From Thermocaproicibacter sp002410755 (GTDB taxonomy: Bacteria > Bacillota > Clostridia > Oscillospirales > Acutalibacteraceae): DNA of 32,744 bases. A program made the translations under genes and the position numbers. The DNA is taken from NCBI GenBank assembly GCA_036839715.1, contig DAITDU010000017.1, positions 1-32,744 on the forward strand, given 5' to 3'. The first letter of the stretch is position 1, and the number at the start of each line of letters is the position of its first letter. Positions 7,224 to 15,495 of this stretch are shown here, in pieces. The notes beneath the pieces are model-generated. The model had not been told where the DNA came from. It did not search any database and worked only from the letters and a program-made list of their open reading frames with translations.

Positions 7224-7892
7224 ATGAAGCGGATTTTGTTGGTGGAAGATGACCCCGACCTTGCCGCCGGACTGCTGTTTGCCTTAAAAGAAGAAGGCTA
7301 TGAAACAAAACATGCGGCAAATAAAAGGGAAGCCTGTAATCTTTTAAATGAACCGTTTGACCTGGCTGTGCTTGATGTTATGCTGCCGGATGGCAGTGGG
7401 TTTGACCTTTGCCGCGAAATCCGGCAGCGTTCAGATATGCCTATTCTGTTTTTGACTTCGCGTGATGATGAACTGGATATTGTCAAGGGACTGGATGGGG
7501 GTGGGGATGACTATGTCACAAAACCTTTTCAGCTCCATGTGTTGCTTTCCCGGATTAAGGCACTGTTGCGGCGGTCGGGTACAGAAACGCCTGCACAGCT
7601 TGGAAATGTTCGCCTGGATCTCGAGAAAGGGCGTGCTTATGTTGGCTCTGCCGAACTACTGCTGACTTCCACTGAGTACCGGCTGCTGTCAATGCTGGTT
7701 AGCCACGCAGGCCGGATCCTTCAGCGCGGGCAGATCCTTAGTTCCCTTTGGGACTGCCGGGGAGAGTATATTGATGACAATACACTGTCCGTGCATATCC
7801 GACATCTGCGGGAAAAACTTACAGCAGCCGAAAGCACGGCAGTTATTGTGACAGTTCGCGGACTTGGTTACCGGATGGAGATGAAATCATGA
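7224..7892 (+). CDS. OmpR/PhoB-family response regulator
   Basis: Cytosolic DNA-binding regulator of a two-component system. The receiver domain (1-115) has the acidic pair Asp9/Asp10, phospho-acceptor Asp51 in LAVLDVMLPDG, Thr78 and Lys100. The winged-helix DNA-binding domain (about 125-220) ends with the usual VRGLGYRM. Its stop overlaps the sensor kinase start by four bases, so the pair is coupled. The following ABC transporter genes are the likely regulated target; OmpR-family regulators typically bind direct repeats about 10 bp apart, and such a repeat lies at 9137-9152. The ligand sensed is unknown; many similar modules answer cell-envelope antimicrobials. Confidence 0.94.
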   Translation: MKRILLVEDDPDLAAGLLFALKEEGYETKHAANKREACNLLNEPFDLAVLDVMLPDGSGFDLCREIRQRSDMPILFLTSRDDELDIVKGLDGGGDDYVTKPFQLHVLLSRIKALLRRSGTETPAQLGNVRLDLEKGRAYVGSAELLLTSTEYRLLSMLVSHAGRILQRGQILSSLWDCRGEYIDDNTLSVHIRHLREKLTAAESTAVIVTVRGLGYRMEMKS

Positions 7893-9151
7893 CTGCCTTT
7901 TGGAAGGATAAGCAGGCCCGTATGGCCGTGCTACTCCTTACCGTTGCCTTTGCAGTGCTCACTGCTGTCGGATATTTTCTGCTTTGCCAAAACAGCACTC
8001 AGACTGCCCGGGGCCTGCTGCGGCAGGACATTGCACTCGCAGGAGGCATGGAACGCGGGAAATCCGTGCAGGAATTATCTATTTTTACTGGAAAAATCGA
8101 TGAGCAGGACCTTGCCGCTGGGAACCGTCTGCTTTCCCCTTACGGGTATAGTGAGAATACCCCGCCCGCTGTCAGCCGTTATTATGGGAACCTGTTCCAT
8201 GTGCAGGCTACTTTGTTTTTTGCTTGTGCCGCTCTGCTGTATCTGACGGCCCTTTTCCTGCTTCTTGCTTATTTTGCACATTCCGACCGGGGCCTGCGCG
8301 CTTTGGCTAGACATGTAGAGGCGGGAAATCTTTCGCAGGAAAATGGACTTATCCTTGGCGAAAGCGGTTTTGATGTGCTCCGTAGCGCCATCATTTCGCT
8401 GGGAAAGGGGACAAGTTTCCGCACTCAGGCACTCCAAAAAGATAAGGAATATCTCCGCGATCTGCTGTCGGATATATCCCACCAGATGAAAACGCCGATT
8501 GCTGCCCTGAGCATGTACCATGAGCTGCTGGCGGAACCGGGCCTGAGTACAGAAAAGCGAAATGAATTTTTAAAATGTAGCCAAAAACAGGTGGAACGCA
8601 CCAACTGGCTGGTGCAGAGCCTGCTGAAAATGGCCCGCCTGGAAGCCGGTTCGGTCATGATGAACCGAAAACCGGCTTACCTTTTGGACACGGTAGAGCT
8701 GGCCGCTGCGCCATTCCGGGAACCTGCTGTCCAGAAGGGTGTAGAGCTTGCGGTCCAGGTTCCGGCCGAAATCCGTTTTTCCCATGACGCAGACTGGGTA
8801 GCGGAAGCGGTAGGCAACCTGATTAAAAACGCGCTGGAGCACACTCATTCCGGCGGCCATATCCTTGTTGCAGCGGATGAGACACCGCTCTCAGTCGAAC
8901 TGTGTGTAAAAGACGATGGCGAAGGCGTGGCGAGCGAAGAAATTCCTCATGCCTTTGAACGCTTTTATCGGAAGGACAGGAAAAAGGACAGCGCTGGCGC
9001 AGGAATCGGCCTTTCCCTTGCCAAAGAGATTATTGAGAAAAATGGCGGAGATATCTTTTTGCAGAGCAGTCTGGGAAAAGGCAGCATTTTCACGGTTACT
9101 TTTTTAAAAGGATGGCATTCGTCTGATGGCGTGAACCTTAAGAAATCTTAA
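7889..9151 (+). CDS. Membrane sensor histidine kinase
   Basis: A 420-residue kinase with two membrane helices (about 12-33 and 105-130) enclosing an outside loop of about 70 residues, then a HAMP-like linker, a dimerisation domain with the H box SDISHQMKTPIAAL (His198) and an ATPase domain. The N box is NLIKNALEHT (310-319), the G1 box DDGEGV (342-347) and the G2 box GAGIGLSLAKE (370-380). All catalytic motifs are intact. The sizeable external loop separates it from the BceS type, whose loop is nearly absent. Partner of the regulator encoded just upstream. The TTAAG repeat at 9137-9152 overlaps its last codons and stop. Confidence 0.94.
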   Translation: MTAFWKDKQARMAVLLLTVAFAVLTAVGYFLLCQNSTQTARGLLRQDIALAGGMERGKSVQELSIFTGKIDEQDLAAGNRLLSPYGYSENTPPAVSRYYGNLFHVQATLFFACAALLYLTALFLLLAYFAHSDRGLRALARHVEAGNLSQENGLILGESGFDVLRSAIISLGKGTSFRTQALQKDKEYLRDLLSDISHQMKTPIAALSMYHELLAEPGLSTEKRNEFLKCSQKQVERTNWLVQSLLKMARLEAGSVMMNRKPAYLLDTVELAAAPFREPAVQKGVELAVQVPAEIRFSHDADWVAEAVGNLIKNALEHTHSGGHILVAADETPLSVELCVKDDGEGVASEEIPHAFERFYRKDRKKDSAGAGIGLSLAKEIIEKNGGDIFLQSSLGKGSIFTVTFLKGWHSSDGVNLKKS

Positions 9152-9152
9152 G
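9137..9152 (+). promoter_or_regulatory. Putative response-regulator operator (CTTAAG direct repeat, 10-bp spacing)
   Basis: CTTAAG at 9137-9142 is repeated at 9147-9152, one helical turn apart, about 70 bases before the ABC ATPase start and at the end of the kinase gene. OmpR-family regulators bind such repeats; the CiaR site of streptococci (TTAAG repeats) is a known analogue. Each half is itself palindromic. The repeat and its position are seen; regulator identity is inferred. Confidence 0.5.
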
Positions 9153-9222
9153 ATAAAATTCACCTGAAATAAAGACTGACATGAGAAAATAGTCCTGACA
9201 GAAGAAAGAAAGGGGATTTCTC

Positions 9223-9903
9223 ATGAGTGTTATTGAAGCGCATGAGCTATGCAAAGTCTATGGCAAAGGTGAAACCGCCGTGCACGCGCTCAGAAACGTT
9301 AATTTTCAGGCAGAGCAGGGGGAATTTGTCGCAGTAACAGGGCCTTCCGGCAGCGGCAAATCCACGCTGCTGCATCTGCTTGGTGGCGTAGACCTTCCAA
9401 CTTCCGGCACAGTGTGGATTGAAGGGCAGGACATCTACCGCAAAAAGGAAAAGGAACTTGCCGCTTTCCGGAGGCGCCGAATTGGGTTCGTTTTTCAGTT
9501 TTACAACTTAATCCCTGTCCTGACGGCGGAGGAAAACATCCGCGTCCCACTGATGCTGGATGGGCAGCCGGTCGATGAGACATTTCTGAATGAGTTGCTT
9601 CATGCTCTCGGCCTTTCGGAGCGCCGGAACCACCTGCCCAGCCAGCTTTCCGGAGGACAGCAGCAGCGGGTTGCCATCGGGCGGGCAATTATCCATAAAC
9701 CTTCCATTGTATTTGCCGATGAGCCGACTGGAAACCTGGATACCCAGAACAGTCGGGAAATTCTAGCCCTCCTCAAAAGTTCGGTGAGGAAATACGGACA
9801 AACGCTGATCCTGATTACCCATGATCCTTCGGTGGCCGCACAGGCTGACCGGGTCGTTATGATGCAGGACGGTCGCATCACCGGGGGAGGAAAGCTCAAA
9901 TGA
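9223..9903 (+). CDS. ABC transporter ATP-binding protein (MacB/LolD/BceA-type)
   Basis: A 226-residue nucleotide-binding subunit that would power the FtsX-type permease encoded next. Visible motifs: Walker A GPSGSGKST (40-48), Q-loop Gln92 in FVFQFYNLIPVLTAEENI, ABC signature LSGGQQQRVAIGRA (142-155), Walker B IVFADEPTGNLD (162-173) and the switch His200 in LITHD. The sequence around the Q-loop and DEPTGNLD is typical of the lipoprotein/antimicrobial-peptide exporter class. AAAGGGG stands upstream of the ATG. The stop overlaps the permease start by four bases (ATGA). Confidence 0.95.
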   Translation: MSVIEAHELCKVYGKGETAVHALRNVNFQAEQGEFVAVTGPSGSGKSTLLHLLGGVDLPTSGTVWIEGQDIYRKKEKELAAFRRRRIGFVFQFYNLIPVLTAEENIRVPLMLDGQPVDETFLNELLHALGLSERRNHLPSQLSGGQQQRVAIGRAIIHKPSIVFADEPTGNLDTQNSREILALLKSSVRKYGQTLILITHDPSVAAQADRVVMMQDGRITGGGKLK

Positions 9904-12545
9904 ACATTTTCTCTCTTGCAAAGAGGTATCTTCACGTCCAGAGGCGGCGCACTGTCCTGACCATCGTAGGAGTGGCGCTGGCAATTGCACTGGTTGCCGG
10001 GACGGGACTCCTGATTTCAAGCTTCCTGAACATGAGGCTAAAACAGGCCACAGTGGAAAGCGGCAGCTGGCATTATCAAATAGATGGTGCCGATACCCTG
10101 GCGCTGGCCAACAGATTGAAAAGTAATGTTTTATTCCAGAAGGCCGGGATTGAGGCGAAAGATACCGTATTGAAAATCGGCGAAAAAGGCAGGGCGAGCG
10201 AAACAATTCCACTGTACGAATTTGACTCGGCAGCGCTTTCCATGATGCCGGATACCATTACACAGGGGAGGTTCCCCAAAAACGGCAGGGAAGTTATGCT
10301 TTCCACTTCGGCCAAGGCTCTGTTCTCTCATGTTGCCATAGGGGATACCATTACGCTTCCCTGTGGGACCCTTGTCCCGGATGGTGCGTCGGGAGGCTCT
10401 GATGGTTCCGCAGACAGCACAATTTTTACTGCACAGAATAACGGCACTTTTTCAGAGAAAAGCAAACGGACTTTTACAGTTGTCGGCTTTTTCCGCAAAG
10501 GATTGTATGAGTATCAGAATATTGAATCTGCCGTTACACTGAACCCTGTCGGTGAACATACCTACAGCGTTTATGCACAGGTCAAGTCGGGACTGAATTT
10601 CCCAGCTTCCGCGAAAAAGGCGGCGGCAGACTGCGGAATTGGGAAGGCAAATGTCCATGAAAATGGGATTGTAGAATGGATGGGGAAGTCCGTCTCAACG
10701 AAAGTAAAAACAGCCGTTATCACGACGTTCCTGATTTTAGCCGCCATTATCCTGGCCATCACGGCTCTGGTAATCCGGAATTCGTTTGCCATGTCGGTCG
10801 CGGACGAAATCAGCGAGATTGGTACGCTGCGCTGCCTGGGTGCTGCGCCGGCCCATATTCGCGGGCTGATTCTGTCGGAAGGGTTGTGTATCTGGTGCAT
10901 TGCATTGCCATTTGGCCTTTTGGCAGGAACCGGGGCAATGGCCCTTGTTATTCAAATAGTTCGTTCGATTGATCCGAGTGAATTTCAGTTTTTTTCCTTT
11001 TTGCCAGCCATATGGCCGTATTTGCTGGCGGCTGTGCTCAGCCTGGTTGCCGTTTTGCTTTCCGCTTTTGGGCCTGTGCACGCAGCAATGCGTATACCAA
11101 TGGTGGAAGCTGTGCGCGGGAACGCTATCTATCAGGACAGCGGAATCCGCCGGAACCGGAAGGGCCGCCTGCTTGGAAAACTGTTCGGATTTCCAGGCAT
11201 GCTTGCTGCGAAAAACATTCGCCGTAATCCAAAGCGTTTCCGTACAACCGTCCTTTCGGTTGTGGTAAGTGCGATCCTGTTTATTACCATAGGCGGGTTT
11301 GCGCTATCCATTGGAAACACCTTACAGACAGCTTGGCGGCAAAGCGGGGGTATGGACTGTGAACTTTCGACCGGAACAGGACTTTCGACCGGAACAGCTG
11401 GAACAACAGACACGGTGCAAGCCCTTGACGAGACAGAAAAAAAGATACGGGGGATGGCCGGCATTGCGGCTGTGCAGCGTACGCCCGTTTATTTTATGAG
11501 CCTGCAGGTTCCCCTTAGCCGTGTACCTCAGGGCTATCTGGAACTTTATCGGGAATTTAGTGAGAACAGCGCAAAAAGCGAAACGTCTTCCGGAAAAATT
11601 AATCAGCAGTTATGGATGCTGGAAGTCAGCCGGGAAAACTATTCCACCCTGCATTTTCAGGGGAAAGCGCCCACCTATGATGAGCTGAAACAAAGCGGCG
11701 GCGCGCTTCTATGCCAGACCAGCGCTCTGTTTTCTTCCGGCGGCCGGTTTGCCAGCGCAGCCTTTGCCAATTACCGTTCCGGTGAAGTGCTTTCCGTTGA
11801 CCAGACGGTCAGCCCAACAGAAGGGAAAAGTGAAACCGAAACTTTTCAGGTCAAGGTTGCGGGGCTTCTGTCGGAGCTTCCATGGTTTTCCGAACAGGTT
11901 GATGGCGGTGTGCTGGTATTCCCGGAAGGAGGCACAAAACGCTTTCATACTGAGGCAGTAAAAAAGGCTGCTGCCGAGCACGAGACAATGGACTCTGAGA
12001 TTTCCCTTGCAATTCGTTACGCCAAAGGGGCTGAAAAGCAGGTGGATGAACAAATACGGCAGATGATGCCGGCTATCTATAAAAATGGCCTTGGGTTTCA
12101 TGATGTCTATCAGTCTACCATCAACATGAAGAACAGTTATCTTGTGATGTTAATTTTTATCGGCGGGTTTACTTTAATTGTAATTCTGATTTCCTGCATC
12201 AATCTGTTTAACACCGTCCATGCCAATCTCCAGACACGCAGGCGTGAAATTGCCATGACGCGCGCGATAGGTATGAACCAGTCGCAGCTGCGGCGGATGC
12301 TGCTTCTCGAATGCTCGCTTTATGGCATTATCGGCACTTTATGGGGGACCGTGATTGGCCTGCCGCTTCAATTCCTGCTTCTAAAAGCTTTCCACACTAT
12401 AATTTCTGCTAATATGCAGGCTCCGCTCCTGATGGCGCTACTTGCCCTCCTGATTACTTCCGGCATTGGAATCCTTGCGGGCATGTCTTCCATCCGGCGG
12501 ATGGTCAAGGAGCCAATCGTTGAGGAGATTCGGGCGGAAGAATAA
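9900..12545 (+). CDS. FtsX-family ABC transporter permease
   Basis: An 881-residue membrane protein with an N-terminal anchor helix (about 16-38), a large outside domain (about 45-260), a first FtsX unit of three helices (about 265-400) containing EISEIGTLRCLGA, a further helix (about 447-470), a second outside domain and a second FtsX unit (about 745-875) with REIAMTRAIGM. This duplicated arrangement is typical of clostridial permeases paired with MacB-like ATPases that act on envelope substrates rather than importing solutes. An 18-bp in-frame tandem duplication (11363-11398) adds the repeat LSTGTG/LSTGTA to the second outside domain. No clear terminator follows. Confidence 0.92.
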   Translation: MNIFSLAKRYLHVQRRRTVLTIVGVALAIALVAGTGLLISSFLNMRLKQATVESGSWHYQIDGADTLALANRLKSNVLFQKAGIEAKDTVLKIGEKGRASETIPLYEFDSAALSMMPDTITQGRFPKNGREVMLSTSAKALFSHVAIGDTITLPCGTLVPDGASGGSDGSADSTIFTAQNNGTFSEKSKRTFTVVGFFRKGLYEYQNIESAVTLNPVGEHTYSVYAQVKSGLNFPASAKKAAADCGIGKANVHENGIVEWMGKSVSTKVKTAVITTFLILAAIILAITALVIRNSFAMSVADEISEIGTLRCLGAAPAHIRGLILSEGLCIWCIALPFGLLAGTGAMALVIQIVRSIDPSEFQFFSFLPAIWPYLLAAVLSLVAVLLSAFGPVHAAMRIPMVEAVRGNAIYQDSGIRRNRKGRLLGKLFGFPGMLAAKNIRRNPKRFRTTVLSVVVSAILFITIGGFALSIGNTLQTAWRQSGGMDCELSTGTGLSTGTAGTTDTVQALDETEKKIRGMAGIAAVQRTPVYFMSLQVPLSRVPQGYLELYREFSENSAKSETSSGKINQQLWMLEVSRENYSTLHFQGKAPTYDELKQSGGALLCQTSALFSSGGRFASAAFANYRSGEVLSVDQTVSPTEGKSETETFQVKVAGLLSELPWFSEQVDGGVLVFPEGGTKRFHTEAVKKAAAEHETMDSEISLAIRYAKGAEKQVDEQIRQMMPAIYKNGLGFHDVYQSTINMKNSYLVMLIFIGGFTLIVILISCINLFNTVHANLQTRRREIAMTRAIGMNQSQLRRMLLLECSLYGIIGTLWGTVIGLPLQFLLLKAFHTIISANMQAPLLMALLALLITSGIGILAGMSSIRRMVKEPIVEEIRAEE
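11363..11398 (+). repeat. 18-bp in-frame tandem duplication inside the permease gene
   Basis: ACTTTCGACCGGAACAGG (11363-11380) is followed at once by the same unit with one base changed (11381-11398). It encodes two copies of LSTGT(G/A), a flexible stretch at the start of the second extracellular domain. Near identity suggests a recent event. Confidence 0.85.
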
Positions 12546-12627
12546 ATTTAGAACACGCCAGGATGTATGCCAGCTATACCTGTAAAAAAGCGGAAAGCAA
12601 AAGTGAACCGTATTTTTCTAAAAGCAG

Positions 12628-12657
12628 TTGCAATCCTATCATACGGGTGTATATAAT
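12628..12657 (+). promoter_or_regulatory. Sigma-A promoter of nfnAB
   Basis: TTGCAA (12628-12633) and TATAAT (12652-12657) are 18 bases apart, about 50 bases before the nfnA start. It gives nfnAB independent expression from the transporter genes upstream. Confidence 0.75.
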
Positions 12658-12710
12658 AAAAAGACATGTTTTCTTTTACTTTCCCACTTTTCTACAGAGG
12701 AAGTGTAAAA

Positions 12711-13559
12711 ATGTTCCGAATTTTACAAAAGCGTAAACTCAATGCTTCCATGACTCTTATGGTTGTTGATGCACCATATATTGCACGGAAAGCAAAAGCT
12801 GGCCAGTTTATTATACTTCGTGTCAATGAGCATGGGGAGCGGATCCCACTGACAGTTGCTGACTACGACCGCGAAAAGGGTACTGTTACCATTATTTATC
12901 AGGTAGTCGGCAAAACAACCATGCTTCTTGACCAGTTAAACGTCGGCGATTTCATTCAGGATTTTACCGGCCCTCTGGGCAGGCCGAGTGAGCTCAGCGG
13001 GCACAAGCGGGCAGCCGTCATTGGTGGGGGCGCAGGCTGTGCGATTGCCTATCCACAGGCGAAGACACTGCACGCGATGGGCACAAAAGTCGACATGATT
13101 GCCGGGTTCCGCAACAAGGATATCATTATTCTGGAAGATGAAATGCGCGCCGCTTCGGATCATCTTATCATCATGACGGATGATGGTTCCAACGGAAACA
13201 AGGGCTTTGTGACGGATGCCCTAAAGAAGCAGATTGAGAATGGCGCTGATTACGACCTTGTTGTTGCCATTGGTCCACTTGTCATGATGCGTGCTGTGAG
13301 TAATGTGACAAAACCTTATGGCATTAAGACCATTATCAGCATGAACCCGATTATGATTGACGGGACGGGGATGTGCGGCGGGTGCCGTATTACCGTTGGA
13401 GGGAAAACAAAATTCGCCTGTGTGGACGGCCCGGATTTTGATGCGAGCGAAGTTGATTTTGACGAGGCAATCAAACGCTCAAAAACCTATTCCGAACAGG
13501 AACGTGCAGCAGCGCGTGACTATCAATGTCATTTGATGGAGGGAATCAGCCATGCCTGA
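12711..13559 (+). CDS. nfnA: NfnA: NADH-binding small subunit of NADH-dependent ferredoxin:NADP oxidoreductase
   Basis: Small subunit of the electron-bifurcating transhydrogenase Nfn, cytosolic, which couples NADPH oxidation to reduction of NAD and ferredoxin, or the reverse. The 282-residue protein has an FAD-binding half (RIPLTVADYD), an NAD-binding half starting AAVIGGGAGCAIA, and a C-terminal [2Fe-2S] site DGTGMCGGCR ... KFACVDG with Cys222, Cys225 and Cys237. An aspartate as the fourth ligand is known in Nfn. The fold is shared with PyrK and with the older SudB annotation; the adjoining GltA-like gene decides for Nfn. ATG 12711 follows AGAGGAAG by seven bases; an in-frame ATG at 12666 lies too close to the promoter. 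It overlaps nfnB by eight bases. Confidence 0.9.
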   Translation: MFRILQKRKLNASMTLMVVDAPYIARKAKAGQFIILRVNEHGERIPLTVADYDREKGTVTIIYQVVGKTTMLLDQLNVGDFIQDFTGPLGRPSELSGHKRAAVIGGGAGCAIAYPQAKTLHAMGTKVDMIAGFRNKDIIILEDEMRAASDHLIIMTDDGSNGNKGFVTDALKKQIENGADYDLVVAIGPLVMMRAVSNVTKPYGIKTIISMNPIMIDGTGMCGGCRITVGGKTKFACVDGPDFDASEVDFDEAIKRSKTYSEQERAAARDYQCHLMEGISHA

Positions 13560-14943
13560 TATGAATCCGAAAAAGACTCCAATGCCCGAACAGAATCCTG
13601 AAATACGCAGAAATAACTTCAATGAAGTCGCTCTCGGTTACACGGAAGAAATGGCAAAGAGTGAAGCTGCGCGCTGTCTGCACTGCAAAAACATGCCCTG
13701 TGTTAAAGGCTGCCCCGTGGGCGTGCATATCCCGGAATTTATCCAGTGCATCAAAGACGGTGATTATGAGTCTGCCTACCGCGCCATTAAGCTGACAAAT
13801 TCATTGCCGGCTGTCTGTGGCCGCGTTTGCCCGCAGGAAAACCAGTGTGAGCATAACTGTGTGCGGGGCATCAAGGGGGAACCGGTTGGCATTGGACGCC
13901 TTGAGCGCTTTGCCGCGGACTGGCACATGAAGCATGGGAAAGAAGAAAAAGCAGGTGTCCAGCCGAATGGGCATAAAATTGCCGTCGTTGGTTCCGGCCC
14001 TGCCGGCCTTACCTGTGCAGGGGATCTTGCCGCGATGGGTTATTCCGTTACGGTATTTGAAGCTCTTCATACTGCCGGCGGTGTTCTGATGTATGGCATT
14101 CCGCAATTCCGTCTGCCGAAGGAAATTGTGCAGAAGGAAATTGACGCTCTGAGGGGAAAGGGCGTTCAGATTGAAACCAATATGGTGATCGGCAAGGTCT
14201 TTTCTGTTGATGAGCTGTTTGAGAATGGCTTTGAGGCAGTCTTTATTGGAACCGGCGCAGGACTGCCGAGTTTTATGAATATTCCTGGTGAAAGCTTGGT
14301 GGGTGTTTACTCGGCCAACGAATTCCTCACACGCGTCAATTTGATGAAGGCATACAGGCCGGATTACGATACGCCGATTATCCGCCCGAAGAACGCGGCT
14401 GTTGTCGGCGGCGGAAATGTTGCAATGGACGCTGCCCGCACGGCACTCCGCCTCGGGGCAGAACATGTTTATATTATTTACCGCCGGGCAGAAGAGCAAA
14501 TGCCCGCCCGCCGGGAAGAAATCCACCATGCGAAGGAGGAAGGCGTCGAGTTTAATCTCCTTTGCAACCCGGTAAGGATTATTGGCGATGATAAGGGTAA
14601 GGTCGAGGCGATTGAGTGCGTCCGCATGAAGCTCGGTGAACCGGATGCCTCCGGCCGCAAAAAACCAATTCCCATTGAAGACTCCAATTTTCAAATCCCG
14701 GTTGACACCGTCGTAATGGCTCTTGGCAACACGCCGAATCCGCTTATTCGCACAACGACAAACGGACTTGAAGCAAACAGCCATGGTTGCATCGTCGTTA
14801 AGGACAAGTCCATGGCTACATCGCGCGAAGGCGTTTTCGCTGCCGGTGATGCTGTAAGCGGTGCCGCTACAGTTATCTTGGCAATGGGTGGCGGAAAGGA
14901 TGCCGCGAAGTCTATTGATGCCTATATCCATTCCAAACCGTAA
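13552..14943 (+). CDS. nfnB: NfnB: NADPH-binding large subunit (glutamate synthase small-subunit family)
   Basis: The 463-residue large subunit carries the bifurcating FAD, binds NADP(H) and reduces ferredoxin. An N-terminal domain supplies two [4Fe-4S] sites through eight cysteines (42, 45, 50, 54, 89, 93, 99, 103; RCLHCKNMPCVKGCPVG and CGRVCPQENQCEHNC). Then come the FAD motif VVGSGPAGLTCAG (146-158), an NADP-binding half VVGGGNVAMDAARTALRLG, and the closing FAD contact GVFAAGDAVSGAATV. Alone it would be called glutamate synthase small subunit (GltD/GltA), but no large glutamate synthase gene is adjacent and NfnA is coupled upstream, so Nfn is preferred. A terminator follows at 14966-14997. 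Confidence 0.92.
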   Translation: MPDMNPKKTPMPEQNPEIRRNNFNEVALGYTEEMAKSEAARCLHCKNMPCVKGCPVGVHIPEFIQCIKDGDYESAYRAIKLTNSLPAVCGRVCPQENQCEHNCVRGIKGEPVGIGRLERFAADWHMKHGKEEKAGVQPNGHKIAVVGSGPAGLTCAGDLAAMGYSVTVFEALHTAGGVLMYGIPQFRLPKEIVQKEIDALRGKGVQIETNMVIGKVFSVDELFENGFEAVFIGTGAGLPSFMNIPGESLVGVYSANEFLTRVNLMKAYRPDYDTPIIRPKNAAVVGGGNVAMDAARTALRLGAEHVYIIYRRAEEQMPARREEIHHAKEEGVEFNLLCNPVRIIGDDKGKVEAIECVRMKLGEPDASGRKKPIPIEDSNFQIPVDTVVMALGNTPNPLIRTTTNGLEANSHGCIVVKDKSMATSREGVFAAGDAVSGAATVILAMGGGKDAAKSIDAYIHSKP

Positions 14944-14965
14944 GTCTTGTGAATCGGAAAAAGAT

Positions 14966-14997
14966 AAACCGCTGCGGAGAATCCGCGGCGGTTTTTG
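14966..14997 (+). terminator. Rho-independent terminator of nfnAB
   Basis: AAACCGCTGCGGA pairs with TCCGCGGCGGTTT (13 positions, one T-G wobble) around a three-base loop and runs into TTTTTGTT. It lies 22 bases after the nfnB stop. Confidence 0.9.
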
Positions 14998-15072
14998 TTC
15001 TTTCTGGGTTCTGTCCTGCTCTGCTGCCTCATACGAATGGTACAGGTTAGTCGGCAAGGAGAGTGCAGAACG

Positions 15073-15495
15073 ATGAAAGATGAATACGCAAAAGATGAGT
15101 ACACAGATGGAAAAGACTATTTAGATGATGGTGAGGAAGAGGATGACGAGGAAAGTGAATTTGAGCAGGAAGAACGCGAAAAAGACAAACGGCGTGGCAA
15201 TACTAAACTTTTGACGGCGATCCAGGTCATTGGAAGTCTGATTGTGCTTGCGGCGGCGGTTGCCCTGCGCTTTTCCGGCAGCGGGGACTATGAAAAAGTG
15301 CGCGCATGGTATTTCTCAGCAGTAAATGATTCCCTGATTACTGAAGAACAGTCCAGTACAGTAAAACATACCGTCGTCGGGCTGTGGAACCACGTGGCAG
15401 GGGCAGGAACAGCCTCGTCGTCAACTGAAAGCTCGCAGTCCAGCGTGTCTTCACCCGCAGAATCCCGTTCAGTCAGCGGAAAAACCGCCCTGTGA
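15073..15495 (+). CDS. Acidic single-pass membrane protein of unknown function (140 aa)
   Basis: The product has a strongly acidic N-terminal tail (residues 1-40; EEEDDEESEFEQEE), one membrane helix (about 46-66), and an outside part with YEKVRAWYFSAVNDSLITEE followed by a Ser/Thr-rich low-complexity end. No conserved enzyme motif is visible. The ATG at 15073 has AAGGAGAG nine bases upstream; an open frame continues further up but has no such site. Its stop overlaps the GTG of an M50 membrane protease by four bases, so the two are made together. In Bacillus the M50 protease SpoIVFB is held by the membrane partner SpoIVFA; a similar partner role is possible here, but the LytM/M23 domain of SpoIVFA is absent. 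Confidence 0.7.
   Translation: MKDEYAKDEYTDGKDYLDDGEEEDDEESEFEQEEREKDKRRGNTKLLTAIQVIGSLIVLAAAVALRFSGSGDYEKVRAWYFSAVNDSLITEEQSSTVKHTVVGLWNHVAGAGTASSSTESSQSSVSSPAESRSVSGKTAL

Noticed and set aside
13801..15057. A 418-codon open frame on the minus strand opposite nfnB
   Set aside because: It is a shadow of a strongly supported gene, with no family motif, and it runs through the nfnAB terminator.
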